Shown here in pieces: positions 1 to 10,404 of a stretch of DNA of 64,000 nucleotides; position 1 is the first letter of the stretch; each line of letters opens with the position of its first letter. Position numbers and translations under genes: made by a program. The DNA is from Flagellimonas sp. 389 (GTDB taxonomy: Bacteria; Bacteroidota; Bacteroidia; Flavobacteriales; Flavobacteriaceae). The notes beneath the pieces were generated by a model. That model saw only the letters and a program-made list of their open reading frames with translations. It ran no database searches and was not told the DNA's origin. The stretch is taken from the NCBI RefSeq assembly GCF_018449435.1, contig NZ_JAHCMU010000005.1, forward strand, positions 1 through 64,000. Direction: 5' to 3'.

Positions 1-61
1 ACCCCGCATAAGAACTATACAATCCCTCTCTCAAACGCCTGCCTTATCAGCTAAGCGGGTG

Positions 62-92
62 CAAATATAGAAAGGTTATTTTATCTCCGCAA
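62..92 (-). promoter_or_regulatory. Strong leftward promoter at window edge
   Basis: On the minus strand a TTG (90-92) is followed after 20 bases by TATATTTG (62-69), an exact match to the Bacteroidota -33/-7 layout (TTG, about 19-21 bases, TAnnTTTG). Transcription would start near position 55 and run out of the window, so the gene served is not visible. The transcribed bases at 1-55 do not fold into a recognisable tRNA and hold no obvious start codon. It also lies upstream of, and points the same way as, nothing else in the window. Confidence 0.55.
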
Positions 93-182
93 GTAGATTT
101 CGTTTAATTTTCAATAAAAAAACATGATGAAAATATAACATGCTGTTTTTCAGCATTAAATTATTTTGATGTTACAAAAACT

Positions 183-2165
183 TTAAGAAAAGAAATTCCA
201 AACCAGTCCAAATCGTATAACGAAGTCACGATATGGATAGTTGGGCGCAGCATAAAAATTAGGCTCTGAGAACGAGGAATTGAAATGTTCAGCTTTAAGA
301 TAAATCCTTGTCTGTCTAACTTTGGCATTTATGAAAAAGTCCAACATAGGGAATCCACCAAACTCCTCTCTATTCTGTATGTAAAACTCACCCAACAAAG
401 GGTTATAAGCATTCATATTATAGGATGTAAAGTATTTTAATGTAACTCCTGTCTGTAAAAACATTGCTTTTTTAAATGCGTCTGTAGAAAAGTAAAGTGT
501 ATTTCTGGTTACAACCTGCGGTACATTAAGAATCTGTTCGTCTTGGGTTACATCTTGATATAAAATGGTATTGGCAAGCGCCCAGCCTCTCCACTTAAAT
601 TCCTTGAAATATTTTACGCGCAAATGATTTATTGTAGAACTTTCTTGAAATGGCCTTACAAAAGCTGTTTCTTGATTATTATCAAACTGTTCTTGAGTAG
701 CTATAGACTCAAAATAAGCAAGATTATCTATCGCACTATATTCGGCTTGTATTTTCCCAAATAGATTTGAATCAAACCCAAAGCTTATACTCTGTATTTG
801 TTGTTTTTCAAAATTATCCACATTCTGCCAATTAAAGTTTTCATAATCGCTTTGGTAAAGCAAATAATTAAAATTGGGCATTCGTGAAGACACATTAATG
901 GAGCCAAAAAGCAAATTATGCTCATTTAATTCATAATCCACAGAGGCATTGAAAGAATTACCTCCAAGCACTCCTGAAATATTATAATTTATATCACCTC
1001 TTAATTTTAGAGGCCCAAAACTTTTAAAATATTCACCTCCTACCGCTATTTCCTCTCCTTGAAGTTGATTTGGTATAGTACCAGAGTCCGTAACCAATAT
1101 ACTATTGAAGAAATAGTTATAATTATAGAGGCTAAGACTCCCTGTTAAATTCCCTAAGATATTATTGGAAAACTCTGCTGACACTTTATTGAACATTGTT
1201 TTTAATCTTGCCCTATCATCAATTGGCACTGAAAAAGGATTTTGACCAAAAGCATCTGTTTGTTCGGTTTGTGTGAACTGATATAATTTAGACTCATAAT
1301 TGAATTCATGTCCTATTAAAAGACTTGTGGGATTATTATCCAAGGAATCTTTCTTTATATTGAACAATCTTAGTTGATGGTCCAAATAATAACGCCTTCC
1401 CAGAACTCTATTATTCGCATTTGTGTATAAAACATCTATTCTAAATCTATCCTGAAAGTCCGGAGTACCACCTTCAAACTGTGAACGATTTTCTAATCCC
1501 CCATTTTCTTCCGCCTCAATGTCCTGCATTGTAATATGCCCTCGCAAGTTATATACATTATCCTTTGTGGCATAATTAACAGTTGTTCTAAAATTACCTG
1601 ATTGGGTCTGACTAAAAAGATATTTACCGGTAGACCTGAATCCTTTATATGCAATTGAAGCATTGAATCTTTTATTGATATTGAATGCCAATAATGCATC
1701 CAACAGTTGACCTTGCTCCAAAGTCGTCTTGAACATAAGTTCTGTCATTGGTGTTGGAACATTGTAATACGCAATGTCCTCAACCTCCATGTAATTACAA
1801 TGCTTTGCCAATGCACCTAATTGGGGATAAAATGAATTGTTTGAAAAAATTCTTCCCAAAGCATTATACGGTTGACCTATATTGGCAAAAGGCATTAATT
1901 CAAAATCATCTTTTCGGAGATAATTGTATTTATACTCTTTTTTGATGGTTAACGTTGTATCTAAAGAGGTAGTATCTCTTGCATATGAGATTATTTTGTA
2001 ATCTAAAATTGAAATGGAATCAACCTTTTTTTCCTCTTTACTATTTAGCGTCTTGGGCTTAGGTGGCGCTATTGAATCTGTGTTCTTGATGGGAGGCAAA
2101 GAATCTTGTTGTGCAAAAATGGAAGGACCAACTAAGAATAGAAGGAATAAATATAAAAATCTCAT
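183..2165 (-). CDS. Putative outer-membrane porin (Porin_10-type)
   Basis: A 660-residue protein with a signal peptide (residues 1-18, ending IFAQ), a short Pro/Lys/Ser-rich linker and then a long beta-rich body with alternating polar and aromatic strands. It ends in Phe-Phe-Ser after a strand typical of outer-membrane barrels (LVWNFFS). The opening of the mature part (YLRKDDFELMPFANIGQPYN) and the overall length match the flavobacterial 'putative porin' family (Porin_10). By family it forms a barrel in the outer membrane; the substrate is unknown. It lies downstream of the SusCD terminator in the same direction and is likely transcribed separately. The ATG at 2165 is the natural start because it leads straight into the signal peptide. 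Confidence 0.72.
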   Translation of the reverse strand: MRFLYLFLLFLVGPSIFAQQDSLPPIKNTDSIAPPKPKTLNSKEEKKVDSISILDYKIISYARDTTSLDTTLTIKKEYKYNYLRKDDFELMPFANIGQPYNALGRIFSNNSFYPQLGALAKHCNYMEVEDIAYYNVPTPMTELMFKTTLEQGQLLDALLAFNINKRFNASIAYKGFRSTGKYLFSQTQSGNFRTTVNYATKDNVYNLRGHITMQDIEAEENGGLENRSQFEGGTPDFQDRFRIDVLYTNANNRVLGRRYYLDHQLRLFNIKKDSLDNNPTSLLIGHEFNYESKLYQFTQTEQTDAFGQNPFSVPIDDRARLKTMFNKVSAEFSNNILGNLTGSLSLYNYNYFFNSILVTDSGTIPNQLQGEEIAVGGEYFKSFGPLKLRGDINYNISGVLGGNSFNASVDYELNEHNLLFGSINVSSRMPNFNYLLYQSDYENFNWQNVDNFEKQQIQSISFGFDSNLFGKIQAEYSAIDNLAYFESIATQEQFDNNQETAFVRPFQESSTINHLRVKYFKEFKWRGWALANTILYQDVTQDEQILNVPQVVTRNTLYFSTDAFKKAMFLQTGVTLKYFTSYNMNAYNPLLGEFYIQNREEFGGFPMLDFFINAKVRQTRIYLKAEHFNSSFSEPNFYAAPNYPYRDFVIRFGLVWNFFS

Positions 2166-2240
2166 TACCTGTTATTGGTAAGGCAAAGGTATATTTTTTG
2201 TTTTTAAAGAAATGTGAAAGTTTTTGAAAACAAAAACTTT

Positions 2241-2276
2241 CAAAAAATAAAGAGCCATCTTGATAGACGGCTCTTT
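2241..2276 (-). terminator. Rho-independent terminator after susD
   Basis: The inverted repeat AAAGAGCC-TCT-loop-AGA-GGCTCTTT (2249-2276, one internal A/C mismatch, TGAT loop) is followed on the minus strand by a run of T (2241-2248). It lies 24 bases after the susD stop codon and ends the susC-susD transcript before the porin gene. Confidence 0.8.
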
Positions 2277-2299
2277 AAAAATATTATTATATAAAATTA

Positions 2300-3787
2300 C
2301 TACTCATTCTGAGTATTGATAAATGGATTATTTTGAATCTCCAATTGTGGTATTTCAAAAGTTAATCTTTCATCGTTATGCTCGATTGGAATACCCACAA
2401 AAGACAAGTGGTTAGGACCTCTAACTATTGTAGCCTGATTTCTTTTCATCGCCAAATAACTCTTACCTTCTCCCCATAGCTCTATTCTGGTTTGCAAATA
2501 GATTTCATCCAACAAATCTTGCCCTGCTAAACCATCTACATATGAAGTATCGGGGATACGTAAATTCAACAACTCTTTTAATCTTTCACGTGCACCTGCT
2601 TCGTTACCTGATTTTGCCAATGCTTCAGCATTTAACAGATACATTTCAGCAACTCGCATGTATATGTAATCTGTTTCAATAAAACGCTGCCCACCAATTA
2701 CTCTGTTAGGGTCATAAAACTTATTAAGCGGAAGCAAAAAACGATCTTCAGGATCATCATTAAATTGAGCTTTTCGCGCATCATCAGCGGGAATAGCATC
2801 ATATAAATCTTGATCAATCGCCTTATAATCTCCTGCCCATGCATAACTAAACGTAAAAGAATCCATTTGTCCCCACCATGAAACTAGATTGAGACCAATT
2901 TCAGAGGTTAAATCAATACCCCACATCCATCCAGGTGTATTGACATTATTAAATCCTCCAACAACTTCCTCAGCAGTCATCAAAGGAAAGGCACCACCAT
3001 CAATAACTGCCCCTGTAAGTGAAGCAACTTCAGTCCAACTATCTCTTTTGGATCCTAAGACATAAGCTAATAAACCTCGTGCAACGTCTTGATTAATCTC
3101 ATTTTTGGCACTACGACCGAATCCTTCAAGCAAAGAAATGGCAGAAGTCAAATCATTCTCCATTAAATCATAAATTACACTTGTTGCAACCTTTGGCCCA
3201 TTTATATCCTCTACATCATCATAGAGTGGTAAAATTTCCGCAGAAGGATTGTAATCATTGGCAAAGTACTGGGTCAAATAAAAATAAGAGTGCGCTCTGA
3301 TAGCCAATGCTTGACCTAACTGAAATCTATTATCTTCTAATTCTGGAACAGCGTCACTACCACCAAGGGCACTAATAGCAGAATTAGCAGAACGTACAAT
3401 CCGAAAATAATATCTCCAAACCTGTCTGTTATCAGCAAAAGTAAAATCCTGAGGACCTTGAAACTGTGTTATACTTGCCCTATACCATCCAAACACACTT
3501 TGGGACAAAGCCATATCACCAGACAACATATCACCAAATATATCGTTCCCTTTCTGTCCAAAATCATCATCCCCGGTTGTACCGCCTGTTTCTATCTGAA
3601 TCATCAAAGAATAAATACCTGCTATTGTACCAGCAACTATACCTGGGTTGGTGACTGCTGCATCATTTATCTGGTTCTGAGTTATAAATTCAGAGGGCTC
3701 TCGATCTAAGAAGTCATCTTCACAGCCAAATGTTAATAAAATCACGGCTATGATCGTACTTATGTGAAACTTGTTTTTCATTTTCAT
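2300..3787 (-). CDS. SusD/RagB-family nutrient-binding lipoprotein
   Basis: A 495-residue lipoprotein. The N-terminus is a type II signal peptide with lipobox LTFGC, then EDDFLDREPSEF, the usual opening of SusD proteins. The body is helix-rich with the TPR-like SusD pattern (residues 120-220) and the C-terminal region carries the family's YIYMRVAEMYLLNAEALAKSG helix in two parts. SusD lids the SusC transporter on the cell surface and captures the nutrient. Its start lies 5 bases after the stop of the upstream susC gene, so the two are co-transcribed. No glycosidase, lyase, sulfatase, sensor or ECF sigma/anti-sigma gene flanks the pair, so the substrate (glycan, peptide or other) cannot be inferred. 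Confidence 0.93.
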   Translation of the reverse strand: MKMKNKFHISTIIAVILLTFGCEDDFLDREPSEFITQNQINDAAVTNPGIVAGTIAGIYSLMIQIETGGTTGDDDFGQKGNDIFGDMLSGDMALSQSVFGWYRASITQFQGPQDFTFADNRQVWRYYFRIVRSANSAISALGGSDAVPELEDNRFQLGQALAIRAHSYFYLTQYFANDYNPSAEILPLYDDVEDINGPKVATSVIYDLMENDLTSAISLLEGFGRSAKNEINQDVARGLLAYVLGSKRDSWTEVASLTGAVIDGGAFPLMTAEEVVGGFNNVNTPGWMWGIDLTSEIGLNLVSWWGQMDSFTFSYAWAGDYKAIDQDLYDAIPADDARKAQFNDDPEDRFLLPLNKFYDPNRVIGGQRFIETDYIYMRVAEMYLLNAEALAKSGNEAGARERLKELLNLRIPDTSYVDGLAGQDLLDEIYLQTRIELWGEGKSYLAMKRNQATIVRGPNHLSFVGIPIEHNDERLTFEIPQLEIQNNPFINTQNE

Positions 3788-3792
3788 TTTTT

Positions 3793-6700
3793 TTAAAATT
3801 TAACATTAACACCCATTGTCACTGTACTCAATGGCGCGTATAAACGTCGTCCTGTATTACCCGTTTCAGAAGTCGTAGGGTTGAAACCATCTCGCTTACT
3901 TCCAATAAAGAGGTTGTCTCCAGAAACCCATACATTAATATTCTTTACACCAGTATTACTTAAGAGCTGTGAAGGCACTTGATATCCTAATCGAACGTTG
4001 TTCAGAGCTATAAAATCAGACTTTATCAACCATCTTGTAGATTGACCGCCCTGTTGTGGGTCGAATCCATTAGAAAGACGAGGCACATCGGTGATATCGC
4101 CTGGTCGTTGCCACCTTCTACGTATGTCTGTATGAAAATTATTGGCCGCTATCCCAAAACGGTCATTCATTAGTTCGGAATATTGAGCATCATATGCATA
4201 ACCACCAAACTGATATGTAAATTGTGCTGCAAGGCTAAAGTTCTTGTAGGTACCTGCCAACCTAAATGCACCTCTTAATGTAGGAATAGCAGATTTATCA
4301 ACATACTTAAGAGTGGCCTGTGCAAACTCACTAGTTGTTTGACTAGCAACATTTGCATCAGGATTATCATTTAAATATTGAGCCAAGTTATCAATAGATT
4401 CCTCTCCATCATCTAAACTTCCGTTACCATTACCGTCATTAAAGTACTGATTCCATAAACTGACACCAGTGTCAGGATCAACTCCAGCATACTCTCTCAA
4501 GAAGAAATCGAATATAGATCTTCCTTGAGAATACCCAAAAAATGGGGCGGAGGTATCAATGATTCGAGGCTCACCAGTTGATGGCTCAATAGGCATGGTA
4601 GTAATCTCGTTATTTACATGTTCACCATTTATGGTCAAATCCAAACTTGCATTCTCTGTTTTTATCAAGTGCCCTATAACGCTGAATTCCAGACCTGTAT
4701 TTCGCAGAACACCATCATTAACCGTAATTGAAGATATCCCCTGTGAAGAGCCTACCCTTCTGTTAAAGAAGAGATTCTCCGTATTTTTTATATAGTAATC
4801 GACATTAACATCAACAAATCTATTCAAAGAAAGTTCTACACCCGTCTGAAACATTTGCGATTCTTCCCAAGTCAAATCTGGATTTCCATTAAGCCTTTCC
4901 GAGATAGACAAACCATCGTTCAAATTATTTACATTAAAAGTATCTGAAGATTGGAAGAAATCGATACCTTCCTGATCGCCCAAAACCCCATAGGACGCTT
5001 TTAGCTTTAAATAAGAAAACAAGTTGCTATTTTCCAAAAAGCTTTCATTACTAGCTATCCAAGAACCACCTAAAGACCAAAAAACGCCCCACTTATCATT
5101 AAGGAATCTTGAAGAACCATCGGTTCTCACAGAACCCGAAAAGAAGTACGTACCATTGTAATTATAGTTAAACTGAGAAAAGTAAGACTCTAATGTAGCA
5201 CCTTCACTAAATCCCCCAGGTTGTCCTTGAGTTACCGCAAAGTTATCCAACTCTAATAAGCCTGGCACTGCTACATCTCGCTTATTACCACTGCTTCTGT
5301 CGCGGTTGTAATCATTACTCTCATGCGCTATCAATGCATCGAAATTATGGTTTCCAAAGCTTTTATTATAACGAAGCAATTGTAAAAAGTTAGTCGTTAT
5401 GTCCTGCTGCTCCCTCTGAAACAATGTTCCTCCCTGTTGAACTGCAGTTCCATAAAATGGATTTCCATAGCTCTTTTGAATATCGTTTGCGAATTGTAAT
5501 CCATAACGCGTTTCAAATACCAACCCTTCTGCAATTTGAATCTCCGCGGAGAAATTACCTATAATATCATGCCTGGTACTTCCTAAAAAATCGTAGCGAG
5601 CAGATGCAATCGGATTCAATAAGTTTGCGTTGTTTCTACTTCTGAAACCCGATGGAGAACCAAAATCATATTGGAAACCTCCAAAAATTGGATCGGGAAC
5701 TAGGTTGAAATCATTATCACGTAAAAATACCGGAAATATAGGTGGATTTTTATCGGCGAATTCAAAGAGATTCTCCGAACCGACCGTTTGACCATTATTC
5801 TGATTTTCAGAGTAAGAATATGTGATATTTGACCCTACTTTCAACCAATCCTTAATTTGGGATGTCAAGTTTAAACGCGTATTATAACGTTCAAAACCTG
5901 TATTAAGCGCATATCCATTGTCATCCAAAAAACCAGCTGACACATAGTAGCTCGTTTTCTCGTTTCCACCGCTCATACGAATATTTCCTTCCGTTCTAAT
6001 AGCAGCTTGAAAACTTAAATCCGCAAATCTTTCTGGTGTATACCTTCTAGTTACGCCAGGGCGTACTGCTCTAGTATCTGGATCTATCAATTCAGATGTT
6101 GAATTCACATTCCATAAATTGTAGCCAGGATCAATTCCAGCTCCAGCATCAAAAAGGTTAGCATTGGCATAAGCTAGAGGATCATCAATACTAGGGTCAC
6201 CTAACCCCTCACCAAACAAACCCTCCCAAGCGTATACAATATATTCTTCTGGAGACTGTATCACATCATAACGGGGAATAAGCTGTGTATTAAAACCAGT
6301 TTTGAAGTCAACTTCAATAGTTGCATCCCCCGACCTACCTTTTTTGGTAGTAATCACAATAACTCCATTAGCACCTCTTGACCCGTAAATAGCAGTTGCT
6401 GTAGCATCCTTAAGAACGGTAACACTTGCAATGTCTTGAGGGTTTATGGAATTCAACGGGCTTATTGTATTTGCAAAGTCTTGCTCATCGTTATCGTTAC
6501 CTATATCACTATTAGGAACACGTGGAACTGTAAATGGAACACCATCCACAACATAAAGTGGATTTCTATTTCCATTGACCGACCCATAACCACGAATACG
6601 AATCGTAGACGCATTACCAGGCTGTCCAGAGGTATTGACAACTGATAAACCAGCCACCTCACCAGTTAAAGCCTGAGCAATATTCGGATTAGATTTTGCA

Positions 6701-7092
6701 TCAAGATTTTCAGCTTCCACAACCGCTGCCGTACCGACGAACGATTTTTTGGTTGTAGTACCATAACCCACAACGACAACTTCATCCAGAGCCTGAGCGT
6801 CTTCCTCCATCTGAATATTGATACTAGAAGAAGAACCAACCGTTCTGTTCACGGTCCTTTGTCCCAAGTAAGTAAAACGAAGTACCTGGCCCTCACTTGC
6901 AGAAATTGTGTAGTTACCGTCAAAATCGGTTTGTGTACCGGAAGTTGTACCCACCACGACAACCGATACACCTGGAAGAGGCAAGCCGTTTTCATCGGAT
7001 ACGTTACCGGTAATTGCTTTCTCTTGTCCGAAAGAGAAACTCATGCATAGCACCAATAATGGTGTCAGCATCAAAGTTAACTTTGATCTCAT
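3793..7092 (-). CDS. SusC/RagA-family TonB-dependent transporter
   Basis: A 1099-residue outer-membrane transporter. It shows a signal peptide (1-22), a carboxypeptidase-regulatory-like domain (about 24-95), the SusC signature DEVVVVGYGT (103-112), a plug domain with TVLKDATATAIYGSRGANG near residue 240, and a long beta-barrel ending in MGVNVKF with a terminal Phe. Length and order are those of SusC/RagA transporters, which import nutrients captured by SusD using energy from TonB. It is the first gene of a two-gene operon; the 218 bases upstream hold its promoter but no clear -7 box could be fixed. There is no N-terminal STN domain, so direct control of an anti-sigma factor is not indicated. 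Confidence 0.95.
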   Translation of the reverse strand: MRSKLTLMLTPLLVLCMSFSFGQEKAITGNVSDENGLPLPGVSVVVVGTTSGTQTDFDGNYTISASEGQVLRFTYLGQRTVNRTVGSSSSINIQMEEDAQALDEVVVVGYGTTTKKSFVGTAAVVEAENLDAKSNPNIAQALTGEVAGLSVVNTSGQPGNASTIRIRGYGSVNGNRNPLYVVDGVPFTVPRVPNSDIGNDNDEQDFANTISPLNSINPQDIASVTVLKDATATAIYGSRGANGVIVITTKKGRSGDATIEVDFKTGFNTQLIPRYDVIQSPEEYIVYAWEGLFGEGLGDPSIDDPLAYANANLFDAGAGIDPGYNLWNVNSTSELIDPDTRAVRPGVTRRYTPERFADLSFQAAIRTEGNIRMSGGNEKTSYYVSAGFLDDNGYALNTGFERYNTRLNLTSQIKDWLKVGSNITYSYSENQNNGQTVGSENLFEFADKNPPIFPVFLRDNDFNLVPDPIFGGFQYDFGSPSGFRSRNNANLLNPIASARYDFLGSTRHDIIGNFSAEIQIAEGLVFETRYGLQFANDIQKSYGNPFYGTAVQQGGTLFQREQQDITTNFLQLLRYNKSFGNHNFDALIAHESNDYNRDRSSGNKRDVAVPGLLELDNFAVTQGQPGGFSEGATLESYFSQFNYNYNGTYFFSGSVRTDGSSRFLNDKWGVFWSLGGSWIASNESFLENSNLFSYLKLKASYGVLGDQEGIDFFQSSDTFNVNNLNDGLSISERLNGNPDLTWEESQMFQTGVELSLNRFVDVNVDYYIKNTENLFFNRRVGSSQGISSITVNDGVLRNTGLEFSVIGHLIKTENASLDLTINGEHVNNEITTMPIEPSTGEPRIIDTSAPFFGYSQGRSIFDFFLREYAGVDPDTGVSLWNQYFNDGNGNGSLDDGEESIDNLAQYLNDNPDANVASQTTSEFAQATLKYVDKSAIPTLRGAFRLAGTYKNFSLAAQFTYQFGGYAYDAQYSELMNDRFGIAANNFHTDIRRRWQRPGDITDVPRLSNGFDPQQGGQSTRWLIKSDFIALNNVRLGYQVPSQLLSNTGVKNINVWVSGDNLFIGSKRDGFNPTTSETGNTGRRLYAPLSTVTMGVNVKF

Positions 7093-7310
7093 TTAATTGA
7101 ATTTTTGAATTAGTCAGCGGTAAAAATCTTAATAAAAACTTAATATTCCAAAAAATACATTGGGTTGAAGGGGTTAAATGTTAAAATTGTACCAAAAATT
7201 ACGATATTTTTTTTTCGTAGGTATTTTCTTTGAAAAAAAGTTACCATTTTAACCATTTTACCTAATTACACATCAATTTTTATGAATAAAATGCAATACC
7301 GCTAGAAATC

Positions 7311-7907
7311 ATGCTCCAAAGTTTACTAAAATTCGAGAATGAAGCTGGTACTGATGAGGCTGGTAGGGGGTGCTTGGCCGGACCTGTCACAGCAGGTGCA
7401 ATCATATTACCAAAAGACTTTGTGAACGATATTCTTAATGATTCGAAACAAGTATCCGCAATAAAAAGGGATTATTTAAAATCAGTTTTAGAAAAAGAAG
7501 CCGTTACTTTTTCGGTATCCCATGTTTTTGAAGATGAAATAGACAAGATAAACATCTTGAACGCTTCCATACTCGCTATGCATAAAGCAATAGATGGACT
7601 TTCACAGACCCCGAGCTTTATTTTAGTAGATGGCAATCGTTTTAAACCATATCGCTCTGTTGGACATGAATGTGTTATTAAAGGGGACAGTAAGTTTATG
7701 AGCATTGCAGCAGCATCTATATTAGCAAAAACATATCGGGATAAATATATGAACACTATTCATGAGGAATACCCAATGTATAATTGGAAAAAAAATAAAG
7801 GCTATCCTACAAAAGAGCATAGAGATGCTATACGAAAGTATGGATTGACCAAATATCATAGAAAAAGCTTCAGGCAACTTCCCGAACAATTTACATTGGA
7901 CATTTAA
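7311..7907 (+). CDS. rnhB: Ribonuclease HII
   Basis: A 198-residue RNase HII, which cuts the RNA strand of RNA/DNA hybrids and removes misincorporated ribonucleotides. The catalytic signature [15 protein letters not shown] gives D15, E16 and the conserved GRG; further acidic residues of the active site are D107 in ILVDGN and D144 in AKTYRD. The ATG at 7311 places the signature at the usual distance from the N-terminus. The next gene begins 29 bases after its stop, so the two probably share a transcript. It is divergent from susC. Confidence 0.96.
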   Translation: MLQSLLKFENEAGTDEAGRGCLAGPVTAGAIILPKDFVNDILNDSKQVSAIKRDYLKSVLEKEAVTFSVSHVFEDEIDKINILNASILAMHKAIDGLSQTPSFILVDGNRFKPYRSVGHECVIKGDSKFMSIAAASILAKTYRDKYMNTIHEEYPMYNWKKNKGYPTKEHRDAIRKYGLTKYHRKSFRQLPEQFTLDI

Positions 7908-7936
7908 AAATCCTAAATTTGTTTGAAACTTTGAAA

Positions 7937-10396
7937 ATGAAACCCCAATTACTCTTCCTTATAGTAACGCTATTTTTCATTTCCTGTAAAACCGAAGTAA
8001 AAACTTCAGATTCTTTATTGAGCTATCTCCCTTCCGATTCACAATTAATTCTAAAAATCAATAACCTTTCCAACTTTAAAAGCGAACTCAAAAACAGTAC
8101 CTTTTTAAAAGAAACAAGTGGTTTTCCCATACATGAAAAGATTAAGGACAAATTGAATCAATTAACCCACGTTACAACAGATGAGACTTGTGTGCTTGCT
8201 TTCTATGAAATAGGAAAAGAAAATTATGAGTTTGTATTGATTTCAAAAAAGCGTGAAAATCTCTTCAATTTGGAAGGTGTAGCCAATAAGACTATCGAAA
8301 CCTTAAACTACGAAGGAAGAACCATCATCGAATATAGTTTTGAAGATTCCAAGGTGTTTGGAACGGAAGAAAATGGCCTTACCATACTCAGTTCTTCAAA
8401 AATGCTTGCTGAAAATATGGTGCGTGCTGGATTTGACTACACCATTGACGATACTCTGACAAAGTTATACGAGACCTCCAGCCCAGAAAAATCGGCAAGT
8501 GTGTTTCTCAACTTAAACGGAACCTCTTCCTTTATTACAACTTTTAAAAAGGAAGAGGACAAGAAAAAACCTCCTTTCTCAGATTGGATGTCATTGGATT
8601 TTTCCGCAAATTCCGATAACATTCATCTTAATGGCATCGGAATTTCTTCAGATTCAACAAAAAGCTTCATCAATCTGTTTAAGGGCACAAAGCCCTTGAC
8701 CAATAAGACTCCTTTAATAGCTCCGCTGAATGCCAAGGCAATCCTTTCTTATAGTTTTGATGATTATCAAGTTTTTGCAAAGAACCAAAACACCTATTTG
8801 GATAGGACAAAACGTGTAGATTCTCTTTTCAATACCATAGAGGAAGTTGGAATTATCTATTTGAGCGGTAAAAAAATTGTGTTGTTGAATTCTTTTGGGG
8901 CAGAAAGTCTTTCCGAGTTCCTAAGCACAAATAAAACATCTTCTTCTACATATCAAGGTAGCGAAATTATGGCATTACGAAATACCAGCTTTCTGGAAGA
9001 GGGGTTTAATCCGTTATTGCCTGGATTTACATCCAATTTCTGTGCAATCTTGGAAAATACGTTTCTCTTCGCCGAGGAAAAGGGAGCAATGCAAGCTGTT
9101 ATCAGTAGCTATAAGAGTTCGTCTTCCTTTAATGATGCACCGTTCTACAAGACAGCAGTTTCAACATTGGCGAGCGAATCCACAATACTGTTCGTATCCA
9201 ACGATTCGGGAATTAACGACTTGGCCAAAAATGATTTGAATCCCGATATTGCCAAGGCCATCGACAAAGCTTCGTTTGAAAACTACTCTTTTGCAACTCA
9301 AGTGGTTTCCGACAACAATTTTGCACACATTAATCTTCTGGCTTCCAAAGTGGGAAAAACCAAAGCTGCTAAAACAGTAAGTCCTTTATTTACGCTGGAA
9401 CTGGAAACCGATTTGGCAAATATCCCTCAATTTGTGAAAAACCACAGAACCAACAAACAGGAAATTGTAGTACAAGACCAAAATAATTTTCTGTATCTCA
9501 TCTCCACAGATGGAAAGGTATTGTGGAAAAAACAACTAGATGGTAGGATTCAAGGTGACATTAAACAAGTGGACATCTATAAAAACGGTCGTTTGCAATT
9601 GGCCTTTTGTACAAGTAACCAATTCTTCATCCTAGACCGTAATGGTGAAATCGTTCCTCCTTTCAACAAAACTTTTGAAGGAGGTAATTTAAACGAACTT
9701 GCTGTCTTTGACTATGAAGGAAAAAAGGATTACAGATTTGTGGTTACACAAGGAGAAAAAGTGTTCATGTACAATAATAAAGCCAATATAGTCGATGGTT
9801 TTACGTATACAAAAGCCCAAAGCCCTATAATCAAAGCTCCCAAACATTTTAGGATTTCCAATAGAGATTATTTGGTTTTTCAATTAGAAGATAAAAGTCT
9901 CAAAATTCTGCACCGAGCTGGTGGGGAACGCCTAAAAATATCTCAAAAAATAGATTTTTCCGATAACGAGACCTTTTTGTACAAAAACAAGTTTTCCATA
10001 ACCAATAAAAAGGGCGTGCTCCATCAAATAGATACCAAAGGAAAGTTGACCAGTACTGATTTTAATCTTAACAAAGACCATGGAATGTATGCTACAAGCA
10101 ATACGTTGGTTTTCATGGATGATAATGTTTTGAGCATTAGGGGCAAAAAAGTGGAACTGGAACTTGGCGTATACACCAAACCAAAAATCTTTTATATCTA
10201 CGATAAGATTTATGTTGGTGTTACCGATATCCAGAACCAGAAAATATACCTATTCGATAGCCAAGCAGTGTCCATTCCCAATTTTCCCGTTTATGGAAGC
10301 TCCCTTATCGATTTAACAGATATGGACAATGACAAGAAACTGGAAATCGTTGCTAAAGATCAGGAGAATTCTATCATTGTCTATGGAATGAATTAA
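7937..10396 (+). CDS. Large lipoprotein with C-terminal beta-propeller-like region
   Basis: An 819-residue lipoprotein of unknown role. I chose the ATG at 7937 rather than the in-frame TTG at 7919 because it leads directly into the type II signal peptide (lipobox FFISC). The N-terminal half (SLLSYLPSDSQLILKINNL) resembles DUF3352-like secreted proteins of Bacteroidota. The C-terminal half (from about residue 480) has repeated short strands with motifs such as LYLISTDGKVLWKKQLDG and FILDRNGEIVPPF, typical of PQQ- or WD-like propeller blades, and ends with LTDMDNDKKLEIVAKD, an FG-GAP-like calcium loop. It follows rnhB closely. A scaffold or assembly role at the envelope is only a guess. Confidence 0.7.
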   Translation: MKPQLLFLIVTLFFISCKTEVKTSDSLLSYLPSDSQLILKINNLSNFKSELKNSTFLKETSGFPIHEKIKDKLNQLTHVTTDETCVLAFYEIGKENYEFVLISKKRENLFNLEGVANKTIETLNYEGRTIIEYSFEDSKVFGTEENGLTILSSSKMLAENMVRAGFDYTIDDTLTKLYETSSPEKSASVFLNLNGTSSFITTFKKEEDKKKPPFSDWMSLDFSANSDNIHLNGIGISSDSTKSFINLFKGTKPLTNKTPLIAPLNAKAILSYSFDDYQVFAKNQNTYLDRTKRVDSLFNTIEEVGIIYLSGKKIVLLNSFGAESLSEFLSTNKTSSSTYQGSEIMALRNTSFLEEGFNPLLPGFTSNFCAILENTFLFAEEKGAMQAVISSYKSSSSFNDAPFYKTAVSTLASESTILFVSNDSGINDLAKNDLNPDIAKAIDKASFENYSFATQVVSDNNFAHINLLASKVGKTKAAKTVSPLFTLELETDLANIPQFVKNHRTNKQEIVVQDQNNFLYLISTDGKVLWKKQLDGRIQGDIKQVDIYKNGRLQLAFCTSNQFFILDRNGEIVPPFNKTFEGGNLNELAVFDYEGKKDYRFVVTQGEKVFMYNNKANIVDGFTYTKAQSPIIKAPKHFRISNRDYLVFQLEDKSLKILHRAGGERLKISQKIDFSDNETFLYKNKFSITNKKGVLHQIDTKGKLTSTDFNLNKDHGMYATSNTLVFMDDNVLSIRGKKVELELGVYTKPKIFYIYDKIYVGVTDIQNQKIYLFDSQAVSIPNFPVYGSSLIDLTDMDNDKKLEIVAKDQENSIIVYGMN

Positions 10397-10404
10397 CCGC
10401 ATAT

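Noticed and set aside
1..60. Possible tRNA gene on the minus strand (ACCCGC ... GCGGGGT ends, TTAGCTGATAAGGCA resembling a D arm).
   Set aside because: The ends pair only with a bulge, the span is about 60 bases, and no anticodon stem or GTTCGAATC T-loop is present; only the promoter upstream is supported.
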